Source: Trinickia fusca (lineage in GTDB: Bacteria; Pseudomonadota; Gammaproteobacteria; Burkholderiales; Burkholderiaceae). From it: DNA of 64,000 nt. The stretch is taken from NCBI RefSeq assembly GCF_003628145.1, contig NZ_RBZV01000002.1, positions 806,001 through 870,000 on the forward strand. Reading direction: 5' to 3'. This document shows positions 55,098-64,000 of this stretch, in pieces. Numbering within the stretch: the stretch's first letter is position 1; the number at the start of each line of letters is the position of its first letter. A program made the position numbers and the translations under genes. Under the pieces are notes generated by a model. The model did not search any database. It worked only from the letters and a program-made list of their open reading frames with translations, and had not been told where the DNA came from.

Positions 55098-55520
55098 ATG
55101 GAATGCAAAGTGAGCTGGATGGGCCCGGATGGCATGGCCTTTGCCGCCGAAACCGGCAGCGGCCATCTGGCCATGATGGACGGCGCGCCCGAAGGCGGCG
55201 GCCGCAACCTGGCGCCGCGGCCAATGGAAATGGTGCTGCTCGGCACCGGCGGCTGCACGGCTTACGACGTCGTGATGATTTTGAGGAAAAGCCGCCAGGA
55301 CATCGTCGGCTGCACGGTCACTTTGAAGGCCGAACGAGCCAGCGAAGATCCGAAAATCTTCACGAAGATCCACTTTCACTTCACCGTGACGGGCAAGAAC
55401 CTCAACCCGTCGACGGTGGAGCGCGCGATCAATCTGTCGCACGACAAGTACTGCTCCGCGTCGATCATGCTCGCCAAGACGGCCGAACTCTCGCACTCGT
55501 TCGAGATCGTCGAGACCTGA
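55098..55520 (+). CDS. OsmC family protein (YhfA-like)
   Basis: This is a 140-aa OsmC/Ohr-fold protein: MECKVSWMGPDGMAFAAETG, then the first conserved thiol in LGTGGCTAYDVVMIL (Cys near residue 53) and the second in SHDKYCSASIMLAKTAEL (Cys near 118). Two cysteines at these positions are the thiol-peroxidase pair of the family, although YhfA-type members are less studied than Ohr/OsmC. GGAGA lies eight bases before the ATG, and a TACAAT box is at 55053-55058. Confidence 0.9.
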   Translation: MECKVSWMGPDGMAFAAETGSGHLAMMDGAPEGGGRNLAPRPMEMVLLGTGGCTAYDVVMILRKSRQDIVGCTVTLKAERASEDPKIFTKIHFHFTVTGKNLNPSTVERAINLSHDKYCSASIMLAKTAELSHSFEIVET

Positions 55521-55551
55521 GCGCGCCGCGCCAGCGGAATCGAGCACGCAT

Positions 55552-55586
55552 AAAAAAGCCGGCGTCCCTAAAAAGACGCCGGCTTT
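55552..55586. terminator. Terminator of rnpB (minus) and the OsmC gene (plus)
   Basis: A 9-bp stem GCCGGCGTC/GACGCCGGC lies around an 8-nt loop, with U6 on the minus strand directly after rnpB and TTT-C-TTTT on the plus strand. Confidence 0.9.
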
Positions 55587-55597
55587 CGTTTTGTAGC

Positions 55598-56012
<415 letters not shown>

Positions 56013-56025
56013 GTTCGAAATGTTA

Positions 56026-56871
56026 TCACGCGGCCGCGCGGCGCCCGGGACGAAAGACGCCCGTATCGTCGTAGAACGTCGCGTCGGCATTGGCGGCGCA
56101 CCAGCCGGGAATCCCGAGCACCGGTAGTGGTGCGAATGCACGGCTCGTGGGCGCTGCCTGCGCAAGCGCGCACGCCGTGGTTTCGTCGAGCCACGCGCGA
56201 CGGTCTGCCTCGGGCCAGCCGAAATAGGCTTGCGGCGCGCCCACGATCCAGGCGTGTGCCGTGCAGGCCTTGTAGGGCGAGATCAACTTCTCGAGCAGCG
56301 CGTGGCCGACGATGTGGACCTCGCAACGCGTGCCCCAGCTGCTGCGGCCCGCGACGAACAGGCGCCGCCAGTCGAAAGCGACGAGCGCCTCGGTCAGCGC
56401 GTCGTCGGTCGTGACGAACAGCGCCGCGTTCTCGTCGAACAGGGTCAGTGCGTCGCGCTCGGCACCTCGCACGGCGCCAACGCCGTCGCGCTCGATAGCC
56501 TGCGCCTGCCGCGCATTGAGCCCCGCTTTCAGACGCGGAAATGCGAGCCAGACCAGCGCATTGAAAAAATCGTGCAGATTGTGACGCGTGGGCACGCGTC
56601 CGGTAGCGGCGATGTGCGCCTCGTAGGCCGTGTCGACTGGCAGCTGTGTTTGCGTGACGAAGCGCAGCGGCAAGCCGCGCCCCGTCACGCAGGTGCTCGC
56701 GCACGCGTCTGCGTCGAGCGTCGCCAGAAACGGCTCGGGCCCATCCAGCGCACTGCACTGCCAGCGCGCGCCGCGCTCGGCGAACGGCGCAAACCACGGC
56801 GCCGCCCAGTCGATGCACCCAAAGGACTCAGCGTCGGGCGCGTCCACGCCGCCGGCTGCCTGTGCATCCAT
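56026..56871 (-). CDS. DUF3025 domain-containing protein
   Basis: This is a 281-aa cytosolic protein of the DUF3025 family; no reaction is known. Recognisable family segments are ESFGCIDWAAPWFAPF near the N-terminus, PTRHNLHDFFNALVWLAFPR in the middle, and SPYKACTAHAWIVGAPQAYF near the end. The gene is 5 nt after pyrC and in the same direction, so it is probably co-transcribed; this pyrC-DUF3025 pairing suggests no obvious mechanism. rnpB starts just after its stop. Confidence 0.88.
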   Translation of the reverse strand: MDAQAAGGVDAPDAESFGCIDWAAPWFAPFAERGARWQCSALDGPEPFLATLDADACASTCVTGRGLPLRFVTQTQLPVDTAYEAHIAATGRVPTRHNLHDFFNALVWLAFPRLKAGLNARQAQAIERDGVGAVRGAERDALTLFDENAALFVTTDDALTEALVAFDWRRLFVAGRSSWGTRCEVHIVGHALLEKLISPYKACTAHAWIVGAPQAYFGWPEADRRAWLDETTACALAQAAPTSRAFAPLPVLGIPGWCAANADATFYDDTGVFRPGRRAAA

Positions 56872-56876
56872 ACGGA

Positions 56877-57965
56877 TCAGGCGAGCCGCCAGCCCAATTC
56901 CTCACCACCACGCAGCGGCACGACCGACGTATCGCCGGCTTCGATCTGCGCGGGCAGCGTCCAGCGCTCGCGCACAAGCGTCACGCGCTCGGTGCTGCGC
57001 GGCAGACGGTAGAAATCGGGACCAAAGAAGCTCGCGAAACCTTCGAGCCTGTCGAGCGCCCCGGCCTGATCGAACGCTTCCGCGTAGAGCTCGAGTGCGT
57101 GCAGTGCCGTGTAGCATCCCGCGCAGCCGCACGCATGCTCCTTCAGGCCCTTCGGGTGCGGCGCGCTGTCGGTGCCGAGGAAGAAGCGCTGATTGCCCGA
57201 GGTCGCGGCCGCCACGAGCGCCACGCGATGCGTTTCGCGCTTGAGCACGGGCAGGCAGTAGTAATGCGGGCGAATGCCGCCCTGGAAGATCGCGTTGCGG
57301 TTGTACAGCAGATGATGCGCCGTGATCGTCGCGCCGAACTGGCCCGGTGCCGCATCGGCATCGCGCACGTAGTCCGCCGCATCCTTCGTGGTGATGTGCT
57401 CGAACACGACCTTCAATGCGGGGAAATCGCGGCGCAGCGGCTCCATCACGCGATCGATGAACACCTTCTCGCGATCGAACAGGTCGATCGATGCGTCGGT
57501 CACTTCGCCATGCACGAGCAGCGGCATGCCGACTTCCTGCATGACTTCGAGCGTCTTCGCGCACTTGCCCAGATCGGTGACGCCCGCGTCGGAGTTCGTC
57601 GTCGCACCGGCCGGATAGAGCTTCACGCCGTGTACGAAGCCGCTTTCACGCGCGCGGCGAATCTCGTCGGGCGCCGTGTTGTCGGTCAAGTACAGCGTCA
57701 TCAGCGGCTCGAACGTCATCCCGGCCGGCAGCGCCGCGAGAATGCGCTCGCGGTAGGCGCGCGCGGCCTCGGTCGTCGTGACCGGCGGCTTCAGGTTCGG
57801 CATGACGATCGCGCGGCCGAACTGGCGCGCCGTATGCGGCAGCACCGCCGCGAGCATCGCACCGTCACGCAGGTGCAGGTGCCAGTCGTCGGGGCGTGCA
57901 AGGGTCAACGAAGACAGCGTGCTTGCGGCCGGCGCTGCGCTCGGGGAAGAAGTGGAAACGGTCAT
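56877..57965 (-). CDS. pyrC: Dihydroorotase PyrC
   Basis: PyrC catalyses ring closure of carbamoyl-aspartate to dihydroorotate in pyrimidine synthesis. It is 362 aa from the ATG at 57965. Metal ligands are in [14 protein letters not shown] (HxH), the carbamylated Lys in [14 protein letters not shown], His in [10 protein letters not shown] and FEHITTK, and Asp in [11 protein letters not shown]. The first ~20 residues are a Ser/Ala-rich extension; a longer start at 57977 exists. Class II (E. coli-type) dihydroorotase. Confidence 0.96.
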   Translation of the reverse strand: MTVSTSSPSAAPAASTLSSLTLARPDDWHLHLRDGAMLAAVLPHTARQFGRAIVMPNLKPPVTTTEAARAYRERILAALPAGMTFEPLMTLYLTDNTAPDEIRRARESGFVHGVKLYPAGATTNSDAGVTDLGKCAKTLEVMQEVGMPLLVHGEVTDASIDLFDREKVFIDRVMEPLRRDFPALKVVFEHITTKDAADYVRDADAAPGQFGATITAHHLLYNRNAIFQGGIRPHYYCLPVLKRETHRVALVAAATSGNQRFFLGTDSAPHPKGLKEHACGCAGCYTALHALELYAEAFDQAGALDRLEGFASFFGPDFYRLPRSTERVTLVRERWTLPAQIEAGDTSVVPLRGGEELGWRLA

Positions 57966-58210
57966 GGCGACGATCAAACTAGAAAGAGAAGCGCGCGTGG
58001 CGCGTGGCGAGCGCGGACGAGATCGGGCGGATGCGCGGGCGGGTACGACAGAGGGCTCGGCCGTCGGTATCGTGGAAAAACTGCAACGCAGGCCGCCCTG
58101 CGCCCGCTGATTTCGCTTTTTTCGACTTGCGGCTCGGTATATGCTTCAAAAAACATATTGTAGCGGGTTCGCAACCGGGCCCGCGGACCACACGCTTTAC
58201 CCTTCGTACC

Positions 58211-59128
58211 ATGTGCCAACTTCTCGGAATGAACTGCGCCGCGCCAACGGACGTCACGTTCTCCTTCACCGGCTTCGCGGCGCGTGGCGGCGTGACCGAC
58301 CACCATGCCGACGGTTGGGGCATCGCGTTCTTCGAAGACAAGGCCTGCCGGCTATTCATCGACCACCAGTCGTCGGCCACCTCGCCGCTCGCCGACATGG
58401 TCAAGCGTTATCCGATCAAGTCGAAAAACACGATTGCGCATATCCGCAAGGCGACGCAAGGGCACATCCTGCTCGAGAATTGCCACCCGTTCATGCGCGA
58501 GCTGTGGGGACGCCACTGGATCTTCGCGCACAACGGCGATCTGCAAGGCTATCGGCCGACGCTGAACGGCGTCTATCAGCCCGTCGGCACGACCGATAGC
58601 GAGCTCGCCTTCTGCGCGCTGCTGCAAGGCTTGCGGCAAGCATTTCCGTGCGCACAGCCGCCCTTGCATGAACTGTTTGCGGTGCTCGGCGAGCTCACGC
58701 GTGAGATCACCGACTACGGCGTGTTCAACTTCTTGATGTCGAATGGGCAGGCTCTCTTCGCGCACGGCTCGACGCACCTGCACTATCTCGTGCGTCGCTG
58801 GCCGTTCTCGACCGCGCATCTGATCGACGCCGACATGTCGATCGACTTCGCGCAGTACACGACGCCGGAGGACCGCGTGGCCGTGATCGCCACGCAGCCG
58901 CTAACCGATGACGAGATCTGGACCGCCTTCGAGCCCGGCGACTTGCTGATGTTCAAGGATGGTGATGTGGCCGCGCGCATGCATATTCCCGTGCCGCCGG
59001 CCGTGCTCGAGAAGGCACGCAACCCGGCTTGCGATGTATCGGCCTCCGCCCCCAGGAAACGCAGCGCAGACACCGCGTCGCGCGATTTGGACGCCGAAGC
59101 CGACGATATCGCCGCGTTCGAATCGTAA
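58211..59128 (+). CDS. Class II glutamine amidotransferase
   Basis: This is a 305-aa Ntn-type glutaminase. The nucleophile Cys2 is exposed after Met removal (MCQLLGMNCAAP). The family glutamine-binding elements are HHADGWGIAFFEDK, HIRKATQG and IFAHNGDLQGY. There is no second synthetase domain, so it is a stand-alone YafJ/Egt-like amidotransferase of unknown acceptor. It is divergent from pyrC across 245 nt that contain no other gene. An AT-rich patch (58135-58165) probably holds the promoter. Confidence 0.9.
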   Translation: MCQLLGMNCAAPTDVTFSFTGFAARGGVTDHHADGWGIAFFEDKACRLFIDHQSSATSPLADMVKRYPIKSKNTIAHIRKATQGHILLENCHPFMRELWGRHWIFAHNGDLQGYRPTLNGVYQPVGTTDSELAFCALLQGLRQAFPCAQPPLHELFAVLGELTREITDYGVFNFLMSNGQALFAHGSTHLHYLVRRWPFSTAHLIDADMSIDFAQYTTPEDRVAVIATQPLTDDEIWTAFEPGDLLMFKDGDVAARMHIPVPPAVLEKARNPACDVSASAPRKRSADTASRDLDAEADDIAAFES

Positions 59129-59161
59129 CGTGCCGTTACCCCTCGGGTAACGAAGCAAGCC

Positions 59162-59887
59162 TCAATGCAGGATCTTCGCGAGGAACTCGCGCGCGCGCTC
59201 CGACTTCGGGCGAGCGAAAAACGCCTCTTTGAGGTCGTCCTCGACGATCGCGCCGCGATCCATGAAGACCACACGATGCGCGACCTTCTTCGCGAAGCCC
59301 ATCTCGTGCGTCACGCACATCATCGTCATGCCTTCCTGCGCAAGCTCGACCATGACGTCGAGCACCTCGTTGATCATCTCGGGATCGAGCGCCGACGTGG
59401 GCTCGTCGAACAGCATCGCGACCGGGTCCATCGACAGCGCCCGCGCGATCGCCACGCGCTGCTGCTGCCCACCTGAGAGCTGGCCCGGGAATTTGTCGGC
59501 GTGCTCCTTCAATCCCACGCGATCGAGCAGCTTCAGGCCTTTGTCGGCCGCTTCGTCCTTCGAACGGCCCAGCACCTTGATCTGCGCGAGCGTGAGGTTC
59601 TCGGTAATCGACAGGTGCGGAAACAGTTCGAAATGCTGGAAGACCATGCCGACTTTCGCGCGCAGCTTCGACAGATTCGTTTTCTTGTCGCCGACCGATT
59701 GGCCGTCCACAACGATCTCGCCCTGCTGAAACGGCTCGAGGCCGTTGACGGTCTTGATCAGCGTCGACTTGCCCGAGCCCGACGGCCCGCACACGACGAC
59801 CACCTCGCCCCGCTTGACCTCCGTCGTGCAGTCGGCCAGCACCTGGACCGGGCCGTACCATTTCGAAACATTCTTGATTGAAATCAT
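59162..59887 (-). CDS. gltL: Glutamate/aspartate ABC transporter ATP-binding protein GltL
   Basis: This is a 241-aa ATPase: Walker [22 protein letters not shown]-loop [13 protein letters not shown], signature [15 protein letters not shown], Walker [14 protein letters not shown] and the H-loop CVTHEMGF. The pattern is that of the polar amino acid (PAAT) uptake family. It is the last gene of gltI-gltJ-gltK-gltL; the ATG overlaps the gltK stop by 4 nt. Confidence 0.96.
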   Translation of the reverse strand: MISIKNVSKWYGPVQVLADCTTEVKRGEVVVVCGPSGSGKSTLIKTVNGLEPFQQGEIVVDGQSVGDKKTNLSKLRAKVGMVFQHFELFPHLSITENLTLAQIKVLGRSKDEAADKGLKLLDRVGLKEHADKFPGQLSGGQQQRVAIARALSMDPVAMLFDEPTSALDPEMINEVLDVMVELAQEGMTMMCVTHEMGFAKKVAHRVVFMDRGAIVEDDLKEAFFARPKSERAREFLAKILH

Positions 59888-60561
59888 TTCACGACCTTTG
59901 TTTGAAGACTTGCCACGAGCCCCGACGCTATCGTGCAGACGACAAAATAGCAGCCGCCGGCAAACAGCACCATCTCGATGAGCGTGCCGTCGCGGTCACC
60001 GACGTTCGTCGCCGTGCGGAAAAAATCAGCGAGACCGATCACGTAGACAAGCGACGTGTCCTGAAAGAGGACGATTGCCTGCGTCAGCAGCAGCGGCACC
60101 ATCGCGCGCCATGCCTGCGGCAGCACGACGAAGCGCATCGCCTGCCATGCGCTCATGCCGAGCGCGAGCGAGGCCTTCGCCTGCCCGACCGGCACAGCTT
60201 GAATGCCGGCCCGCACGATCTCGGAATAGTAAGCGGCTTCGAACAGCGAGAACGCGATCATCGCCGAGGCGAGGCGGATGTCGGCGTCGGGCGACAAGCC
60301 GAACAACCGCTGCAGAACGTGCGGCACGATCAGGAAAAACCAGAGCAGAACCATGACAAGTGGAACTGCGCGAAAGCAGGCCACGTAGGCTTGCGCGAAT
60401 GCACGCAGCGGCTTGACCGGCGAAAGCCGCAGCAACGCGAGTAAGGTGCCCCATGCGATACCGGCCGCGATCGCGACGAGCGCGATTTCGAGCGTCACGA
60501 GCGCACCGGCCCCAAACGTCGGCAATGCTCCGGGAACACCGCTCCAATCGAACTGATCCAT
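59884..60561 (-). CDS. gltK: Glutamate/aspartate ABC transporter permease GltK
   Basis: This is a 225-aa permease with five membrane helices and the EAA-like loop [20 protein letters not shown] preceding VLPQAW. The start taken is the ATG at 60559-60561, which has GGAGG six bases upstream; an adjacent ATG at 60564 is too close to the ribosome-binding site. It overlaps the gltJ stop and the gltL start. Confidence 0.95.
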   Translation of the reverse strand: MDQFDWSGVPGALPTFGAGALVTLEIALVAIAAGIAWGTLLALLRLSPVKPLRAFAQAYVACFRAVPLVMVLLWFFLIVPHVLQRLFGLSPDADIRLASAMIAFSLFEAAYYSEIVRAGIQAVPVGQAKASLALGMSAWQAMRFVVLPQAWRAMVPLLLTQAIVLFQDTSLVYVIGLADFFRTATNVGDRDGTLIEMVLFAGGCYFVVCTIASGLVASLQTKVVK

Positions 60562-61301
60562 CATGCCCCTCCGAGTTGGCCGGGCAGCCGCGTATGACGC
60601 TCGATCCAGCGCATCGCGCACATCACCGTCAGATTAATGAAGGCGTATGCCAGCGTCACAGCGATGAACGATTCGTACGCCTGCGCCGTGTAGTCGACGA
60701 GTTGCCGCGCCTGGGCCGAAAGCTCTATCAGGCCGATCGTCGACGCAACCGCCGAGTTCTTGAAGACGTTGACGAACTCGGATGTCAGCGGCGGTACGAT
60801 GACGCGAAACGCGACGGGCAGCAGCACGTAGCGGTAGGTCTGCCACTGCGTGAAGCCGAGCGCGAGGCCCGCGGCACACTGGCCTCGCGGCAACGCCTCG
60901 ATGGCCGAGCGCACCTGCTCGGCGACGCGCGCGGCCGTGAACAGGCCCAAGCAGAGAATCGACGTCGACAGGAACTGCAGATGGGGCGGTAGCTGCTTGA
61001 ACCATGCGCCGGCCGACGAGGGCAGCAGCTCAGGCACAACGAAGTACCAGGCGAAGAACTGCACGATCAACGGCACGTTGCGATACAGCGCAACGTAGGC
61101 TGCGGCGACGCCGGCCAGCCCGCGGTGCGGCATCGTGCGCAATACGCCGACGCAGGAGCCGACGACGAGCGCGAGCACCCACCCCGACAGCGAAACAGCC
61201 ACGGTGAGCTGCAGGCCCGACAGCAGCCACCCGAGGTACGTGCTCGGCTCGCCCGTCGAGACCGGGCTTAGCAGCACGCCCCAATTCCAGTGATAAGACA
61301 T
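60561..61301 (-). CDS. gltJ: Glutamate/aspartate ABC transporter permease GltJ
   Basis: This is a 246-aa permease: N-terminal [20 protein letters not shown], five hydrophobic helices, [15 protein letters not shown] (typical of PAAT permeases) and the EAA-type loop [20 protein letters not shown]. It forms a heterodimer with GltK. It is 83 nt after gltI; its last base overlaps the gltK ATG. Confidence 0.95.
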   Translation of the reverse strand: MSYHWNWGVLLSPVSTGEPSTYLGWLLSGLQLTVAVSLSGWVLALVVGSCVGVLRTMPHRGLAGVAAAYVALYRNVPLIVQFFAWYFVVPELLPSSAGAWFKQLPPHLQFLSTSILCLGLFTAARVAEQVRSAIEALPRGQCAAGLALGFTQWQTYRYVLLPVAFRVIVPPLTSEFVNVFKNSAVASTIGLIELSAQARQLVDYTAQAYESFIAVTLAYAFINLTVMCAMRWIERHTRLPGQLGGA

Positions 61302-61384
61302 GACAAGGCTCCCGTCGAGGCGAGCAGCTCGCCCGCCTCTTCTTTTCGTTCATCGGCGCCCAATGGCGGCATCAACATGCCACC

Positions 61385-62308
61385 TCAGCTCATCGGCTTG
61401 TCGTTTGGAGTCCTGAACAATGCTTTCATGTCTTCGCTTTCAGGGAAGTTCAGGTTCAACCCCTTCGGCGGGATCGGCGATTCGAACCACTTGCGATAGA
61501 TCTGGTCGGCTTGACCCGACGTCTGCGTCTGAGCGATCGCATGGTCGACGACCTTTTTGAATTCTGGATCGTCCTTGCGCATCATGCAGCCATAGGCTTC
61601 GCGCGATTGCGGCGTTCCGACGATGATGTAATCGTCGGGACGCCGAGCCTTGGCACGCTCACCGGCAAGCAGGGCATCGTCCATCGAGAACGCGACGGCG
61701 CGGCCTGTCTGCAGCGTATGAAACGCGTCGCCATGATCTTTCGCGCTGACGACGGTCATGCCCATGTTCTCGTCCTGATTCATCTTGCGCAGCAGGCGCT
61801 CCGACGTCGTGCCGGCCGTCGTCACCACAGTCTTGCCTTTCAGATCGGCGAAATCGCGGATGCTCGATGTCTTCTTCGTCAGAAGGCGCGTGCTGATCAC
61901 GAAGATCGTGTTCGAGAAGGCGACTTGTTGCGCACGCTCGGCGTTGTTCGTCGTAGAGCCGCATTCGATATCGATCATGCCGTTCTGCACGAGCGAGATG
62001 CGGTTTTGCGACGTGATCGGCACGAGTTTCATGCGCAGATCGGGCCGGTTCAGCTCGCGCTTGACGGCCTCGACAATCTTCATTTCGAAGTCGTACGAGT
62101 AGCCGATGACGTGATGCTGATCGTCGTAGTAGGAGAATGGAATCGACGATTCACGATGGCCCAGCGAAATGACACCCGTGTCCGCGATCTTCTTCAGTGT
62201 GCCCGCGCTCCCGCCCTCGGCTCGCGCCGCACCGGCCGCCCCCAACACGCTGACTGCGCCCATTGCACAGATCGCCCGCACGAGCTTCTTGAATTTCGTC
62301 GACGCCAT
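61385..62308 (-). CDS. gltI: Glutamate/aspartate periplasmic binding protein GltI
   Basis: This is a 307-aa solute-binding protein. The signal peptide ends GAAGAARAEG. The family 3 binding fold is visible: GVISLGHRESSIPFSYYDDQ, VIGYSYDFEMKIVEAVKREL, IDIECGSTTNNAERAQQVAF and VVTTAGTTSERLLRKMNQDE. GAGG lies seven bases before the ATG. Its place upstream of gltJKL and next to gdhA fits uptake of glutamate to feed glutamate dehydrogenase. Confidence 0.95.
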   Translation of the reverse strand: MASTKFKKLVRAICAMGAVSVLGAAGAARAEGGSAGTLKKIADTGVISLGHRESSIPFSYYDDQHHVIGYSYDFEMKIVEAVKRELNRPDLRMKLVPITSQNRISLVQNGMIDIECGSTTNNAERAQQVAFSNTIFVISTRLLTKKTSSIRDFADLKGKTVVTTAGTTSERLLRKMNQDENMGMTVVSAKDHGDAFHTLQTGRAVAFSMDDALLAGERAKARRPDDYIIVGTPQSREAYGCMMRKDDPEFKKVVDHAIAQTQTSGQADQIYRKWFESPIPPKGLNLNFPESEDMKALFRTPNDKPMS

Positions 62309-62410
62309 AGTTTTACCTCATTCAGGATAACTTTCACCCACTGTAACAAAGAAAGCATCTTGAAAGTAGCGAAAACTGCAGACGAACTGCGTCGTCGGCC
62401 GCAGCAAACG

Positions 62411-62444
62411 AAAAGCGGGCGACACCTTGCGATGCCGCCCGCTT
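62411..62444 (-). terminator. Terminator after gdhA
   Basis: AAGCGGGCG pairs with CGCCCGCTT, followed by a short U4 on the minus strand. It lies about 70 nt beyond the gdhA stop and separates it from the gltIJKL operon. Confidence 0.65.
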
Positions 62445-62514
62445 CAAATGCCGGACACGCGCGGGCATGTCGCCCCGCGTGCCGGCCTGGGTCTGAGCCC
62501 TCGATCGGTATCGA

Positions 62515-63819
62515 TCAGGGGTACAGGCCGCGCATTTCGCGCGCCATCAGGATCCGCTTGCACGCGACGATGAACGCCGCCGTACGCATCGACACCTGAT
62601 TTTCGCTCGACACTTGCCACACGGCGTTGAACGCTTCGCGCATGACGCGCTCGAGGCGCTGGTTGATCTCGTCTTCGGTCCAGAAGAAGCTCGAGAAGTC
62701 CTGCACCCACTCGAAGTACGACACCGTCACGCCACCCGCGTTGGCCACGACGTCCGGGATCACGAGGATGCCCTTGTCGTGCAGGATGTCGTCGGCGGCC
62801 GTCGTCGTCGGGCCGTTCGCGCCTTCGACGATGATCTTCGTCTTGATCTTCGACGCGTTCTTCTCGGTGATCTGGTTCTCGAGCGCGGCCGGGATCAGGA
62901 TGTCCGTCTCGATCGTCCAGAATTCATCGTTGTTGAGCGGATCGGCGCCCGTGAAGCCGCCCACACCACCTTGCTTGGCGACGTGCTCGAGCAGCGCGGC
63001 GGTATCGAGGCCCTTCGGATTGAAGATCGAACCCGTGTGATCCTGCACCGCGATCACCTTCGCACCGGCTTCTTCGAACAGGTGCGCAGCGATGCCGCCC
63101 ACGTTGCCGAAGCCTTGCACGGCGATACGCGCGCCTTCGATGCTCAGGCCCACGCGGCGTGCCGCTTCCGTGCCGACGACGAACACGCCGCGGCCGGTCG
63201 CTTCCCGACGACCCAGCGAGCCGCCCAACGAGATGGGCTTGCCCGTCACGACGCCCGTGGCCGTCTGGCCTTGGTTCATGGAGTACGTGTCCATCATCCA
63301 CGCCATGATCTGTTCGTTCGTGTTGACGTCAGGCGCCGGAATGTCGGTGTTCGGTCCGATGATGAGGCCGATCTCGCTCGTGTAGCGGCGCGTGACGCGC
63401 TCGAGCTCGCCGCGCGACAGCGTGCGCGGATCGACACGGATACCACCCTTCGCGCCGCCGTACGGCACGTTCACAGCGGCGTTCTTCACCGACATCCAAG
63501 CCGACAGCGCCATCACTTCCGACAGCGTCACGTCCTGGTGGTAGCGCACGCCGCCCTTGCCGGGACCGCGCGAGACGTTGTGCTGCACGCGATAGCCTTC
63601 GAAGTGCGCGACGGTGCCGTTATCGAGTTCGATGGGCACATCGACGACGAGAATGCGCTTCGGACGCTTGAGCGTTTCGAGCCAGCGCGACAGGGAACCG
63701 AGATACGGCGCGACGCGGTCGACCTGACGCAGGTAGTTGCCCCAGGGGCCGAGATCGTCGCGGTTGAGATACGAGGGAATCGATTGCGCAGACGGCGAGG
63801 ACTGCAATTGCGAGGACAT
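62515..63819 (-). CDS. gdhA: Glutamate dehydrogenase GdhA
   Basis: GdhA catalyses reversible oxidative deamination of glutamate to 2-oxoglutarate plus ammonia. It is 434 aa from the ATG at 63819 (TTGGAG five bases upstream); longer in-frame starts lack support. Substrate/catalytic segments are [16 protein letters not shown] and [14 protein letters not shown]; the NAD(P)-binding Rossmann motif is [19 protein letters not shown]. The 430-residue form is typical of the hexameric class found in many betaproteobacteria, usually NAD-preferring. A LysR-type palindrome lies upstream. Confidence 0.96.
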   Translation of the reverse strand: MSSQLQSSPSAQSIPSYLNRDDLGPWGNYLRQVDRVAPYLGSLSRWLETLKRPKRILVVDVPIELDNGTVAHFEGYRVQHNVSRGPGKGGVRYHQDVTLSEVMALSAWMSVKNAAVNVPYGGAKGGIRVDPRTLSRGELERVTRRYTSEIGLIIGPNTDIPAPDVNTNEQIMAWMMDTYSMNQGQTATGVVTGKPISLGGSLGRREATGRGVFVVGTEAARRVGLSIEGARIAVQGFGNVGGIAAHLFEEAGAKVIAVQDHTGSIFNPKGLDTAALLEHVAKQGGVGGFTGADPLNNDEFWTIETDILIPAALENQITEKNASKIKTKIIVEGANGPTTTAADDILHDKGILVIPDVVANAGGVTVSYFEWVQDFSSFFWTEDEINQRLERVMREAFNAVWQVSSENQVSMRTAAFIVACKRILMAREMRGLYP

Positions 63820-63897
63820 GGACACTCCAACGGTCACAGGAATGGGCGCCATTGTCGAAAAAGGCATTTTTGAAATCCAATGCCGTTTGCTCATCCC

Positions 63898-63918
63898 GTT
63901 ATGCATGGTTTGCATAAC
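63898..63918. promoter_or_regulatory. LysR-type box (GTTATGCA-N5-TGCATAAC) upstream of gdhA
   Basis: A perfect 8-bp inverted repeat spaced 5 nt contains AT-N11-AT, the classical LysR-family half-site spacing (T-N11-A). It lies 79-99 nt before the gdhA start, a typical activator position. No divergent LysR gene is visible before the window end. Confidence 0.65.
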
Positions 63919-64000
63919 GTTGCCCGGCACGCATGCGAAGCGGCCGGCCGAGCCGACGCGTCAACCGGTTCGCGCGCCTTCGTCGGCCTGCCTCACACCG

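Noticed and set aside
61470-61495. GATTCGAACC, resembling a tRNA T-arm
   Set aside because: It lies inside the gltI reading frame and has no other tRNA elements.

Overview
The window is 64 kb of high-GC chromosome from a Burkholderiaceae-type betaproteobacterium (Burkholderia sensu lato). The evidence is the protein sequences and the gene neighbourhoods: queA-tgt-yajC-secDF, dusB-fis-purH, ruvCAB, tyrS-dtd, rplM-rpsI-erpA, rnpB, pyrC and gdhA-gltIJKL. Most of it is core housekeeping sequence. I see no rRNA, no convincing tRNA, no CRISPR array and no intact prophage.

Layout. 1-8.3 kb: recG (cut by the window edge), queuosine tRNA modification (queA, tgt) and Sec translocon accessory proteins (yajC, secD, secF). 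8.5-13.3 kb, minus strand: two MFS transporters (ACS and MHS type), then a cytochrome b561-yceI-yceI operon. 13.6-17.3 kb: a pqi (MCE-type envelope lipid transport) operon with the two PqiA halves as separate genes. 17.5-19.3 kb: an exported DUF3857/transglutaminase protein. 19.35-20.7 kb: an accessory patch with an orphan terminator, an unrecognised gene and an IS3-family transposase relic. 20.7-36 kb: an RNA methyltransferase, a VOC/WYL-regulator pair, proton-translocating transhydrogenase (pntAA-AB-B), nudJ-mnmA, an FMN glutamate-synthase-like protein, a GST, pepP-ubiH and dusB-fis, followed by purH to 37.1 kb.

37.2-44.6 kb is the main accessory element. It is a tightly overlapping seven-gene operon inserted between purH and ruvC. 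It encodes a kynurenine-3-monooxygenase-like flavoenzyme, a cupin plus heme-oxygenase-like metalloenzyme fusion, a GNAT/FemAB-like acyltransferase, a HisC-like aminotransferase, an O-methyltransferase, an MFS exporter and a LuxR-type regulator. This reads as a small, NRPS/PKS-free biosynthetic cluster, perhaps for a product derived from an aromatic amino acid. The product is unknown.

44.7-64 kb returns to core genes: ruvCAB, an MpaB-like oxygenase, a phosphoglycerate-mutase-like phosphatase, dtd-tyrS, anmK, a RelE/ParE-type toxin-antitoxin pair with a palindromic operator, erpA, rpsI-rplM, an OsmC-family protein, rnpB, a DUF3025 gene, pyrC, a class II glutamine amidotransferase, the glutamate/aspartate ABC transporter gltIJKL, and gdhA with a LysR-type box upstream. 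Between rplM and the OsmC gene sits a clear candidate small RNA of about 93 nt. It has its own promoter and terminator and a hairpin loop that copies the anti-Shine-Dalgarno tail of 16S rRNA. The -35 box of the rplM promoter lies in its terminator tract.
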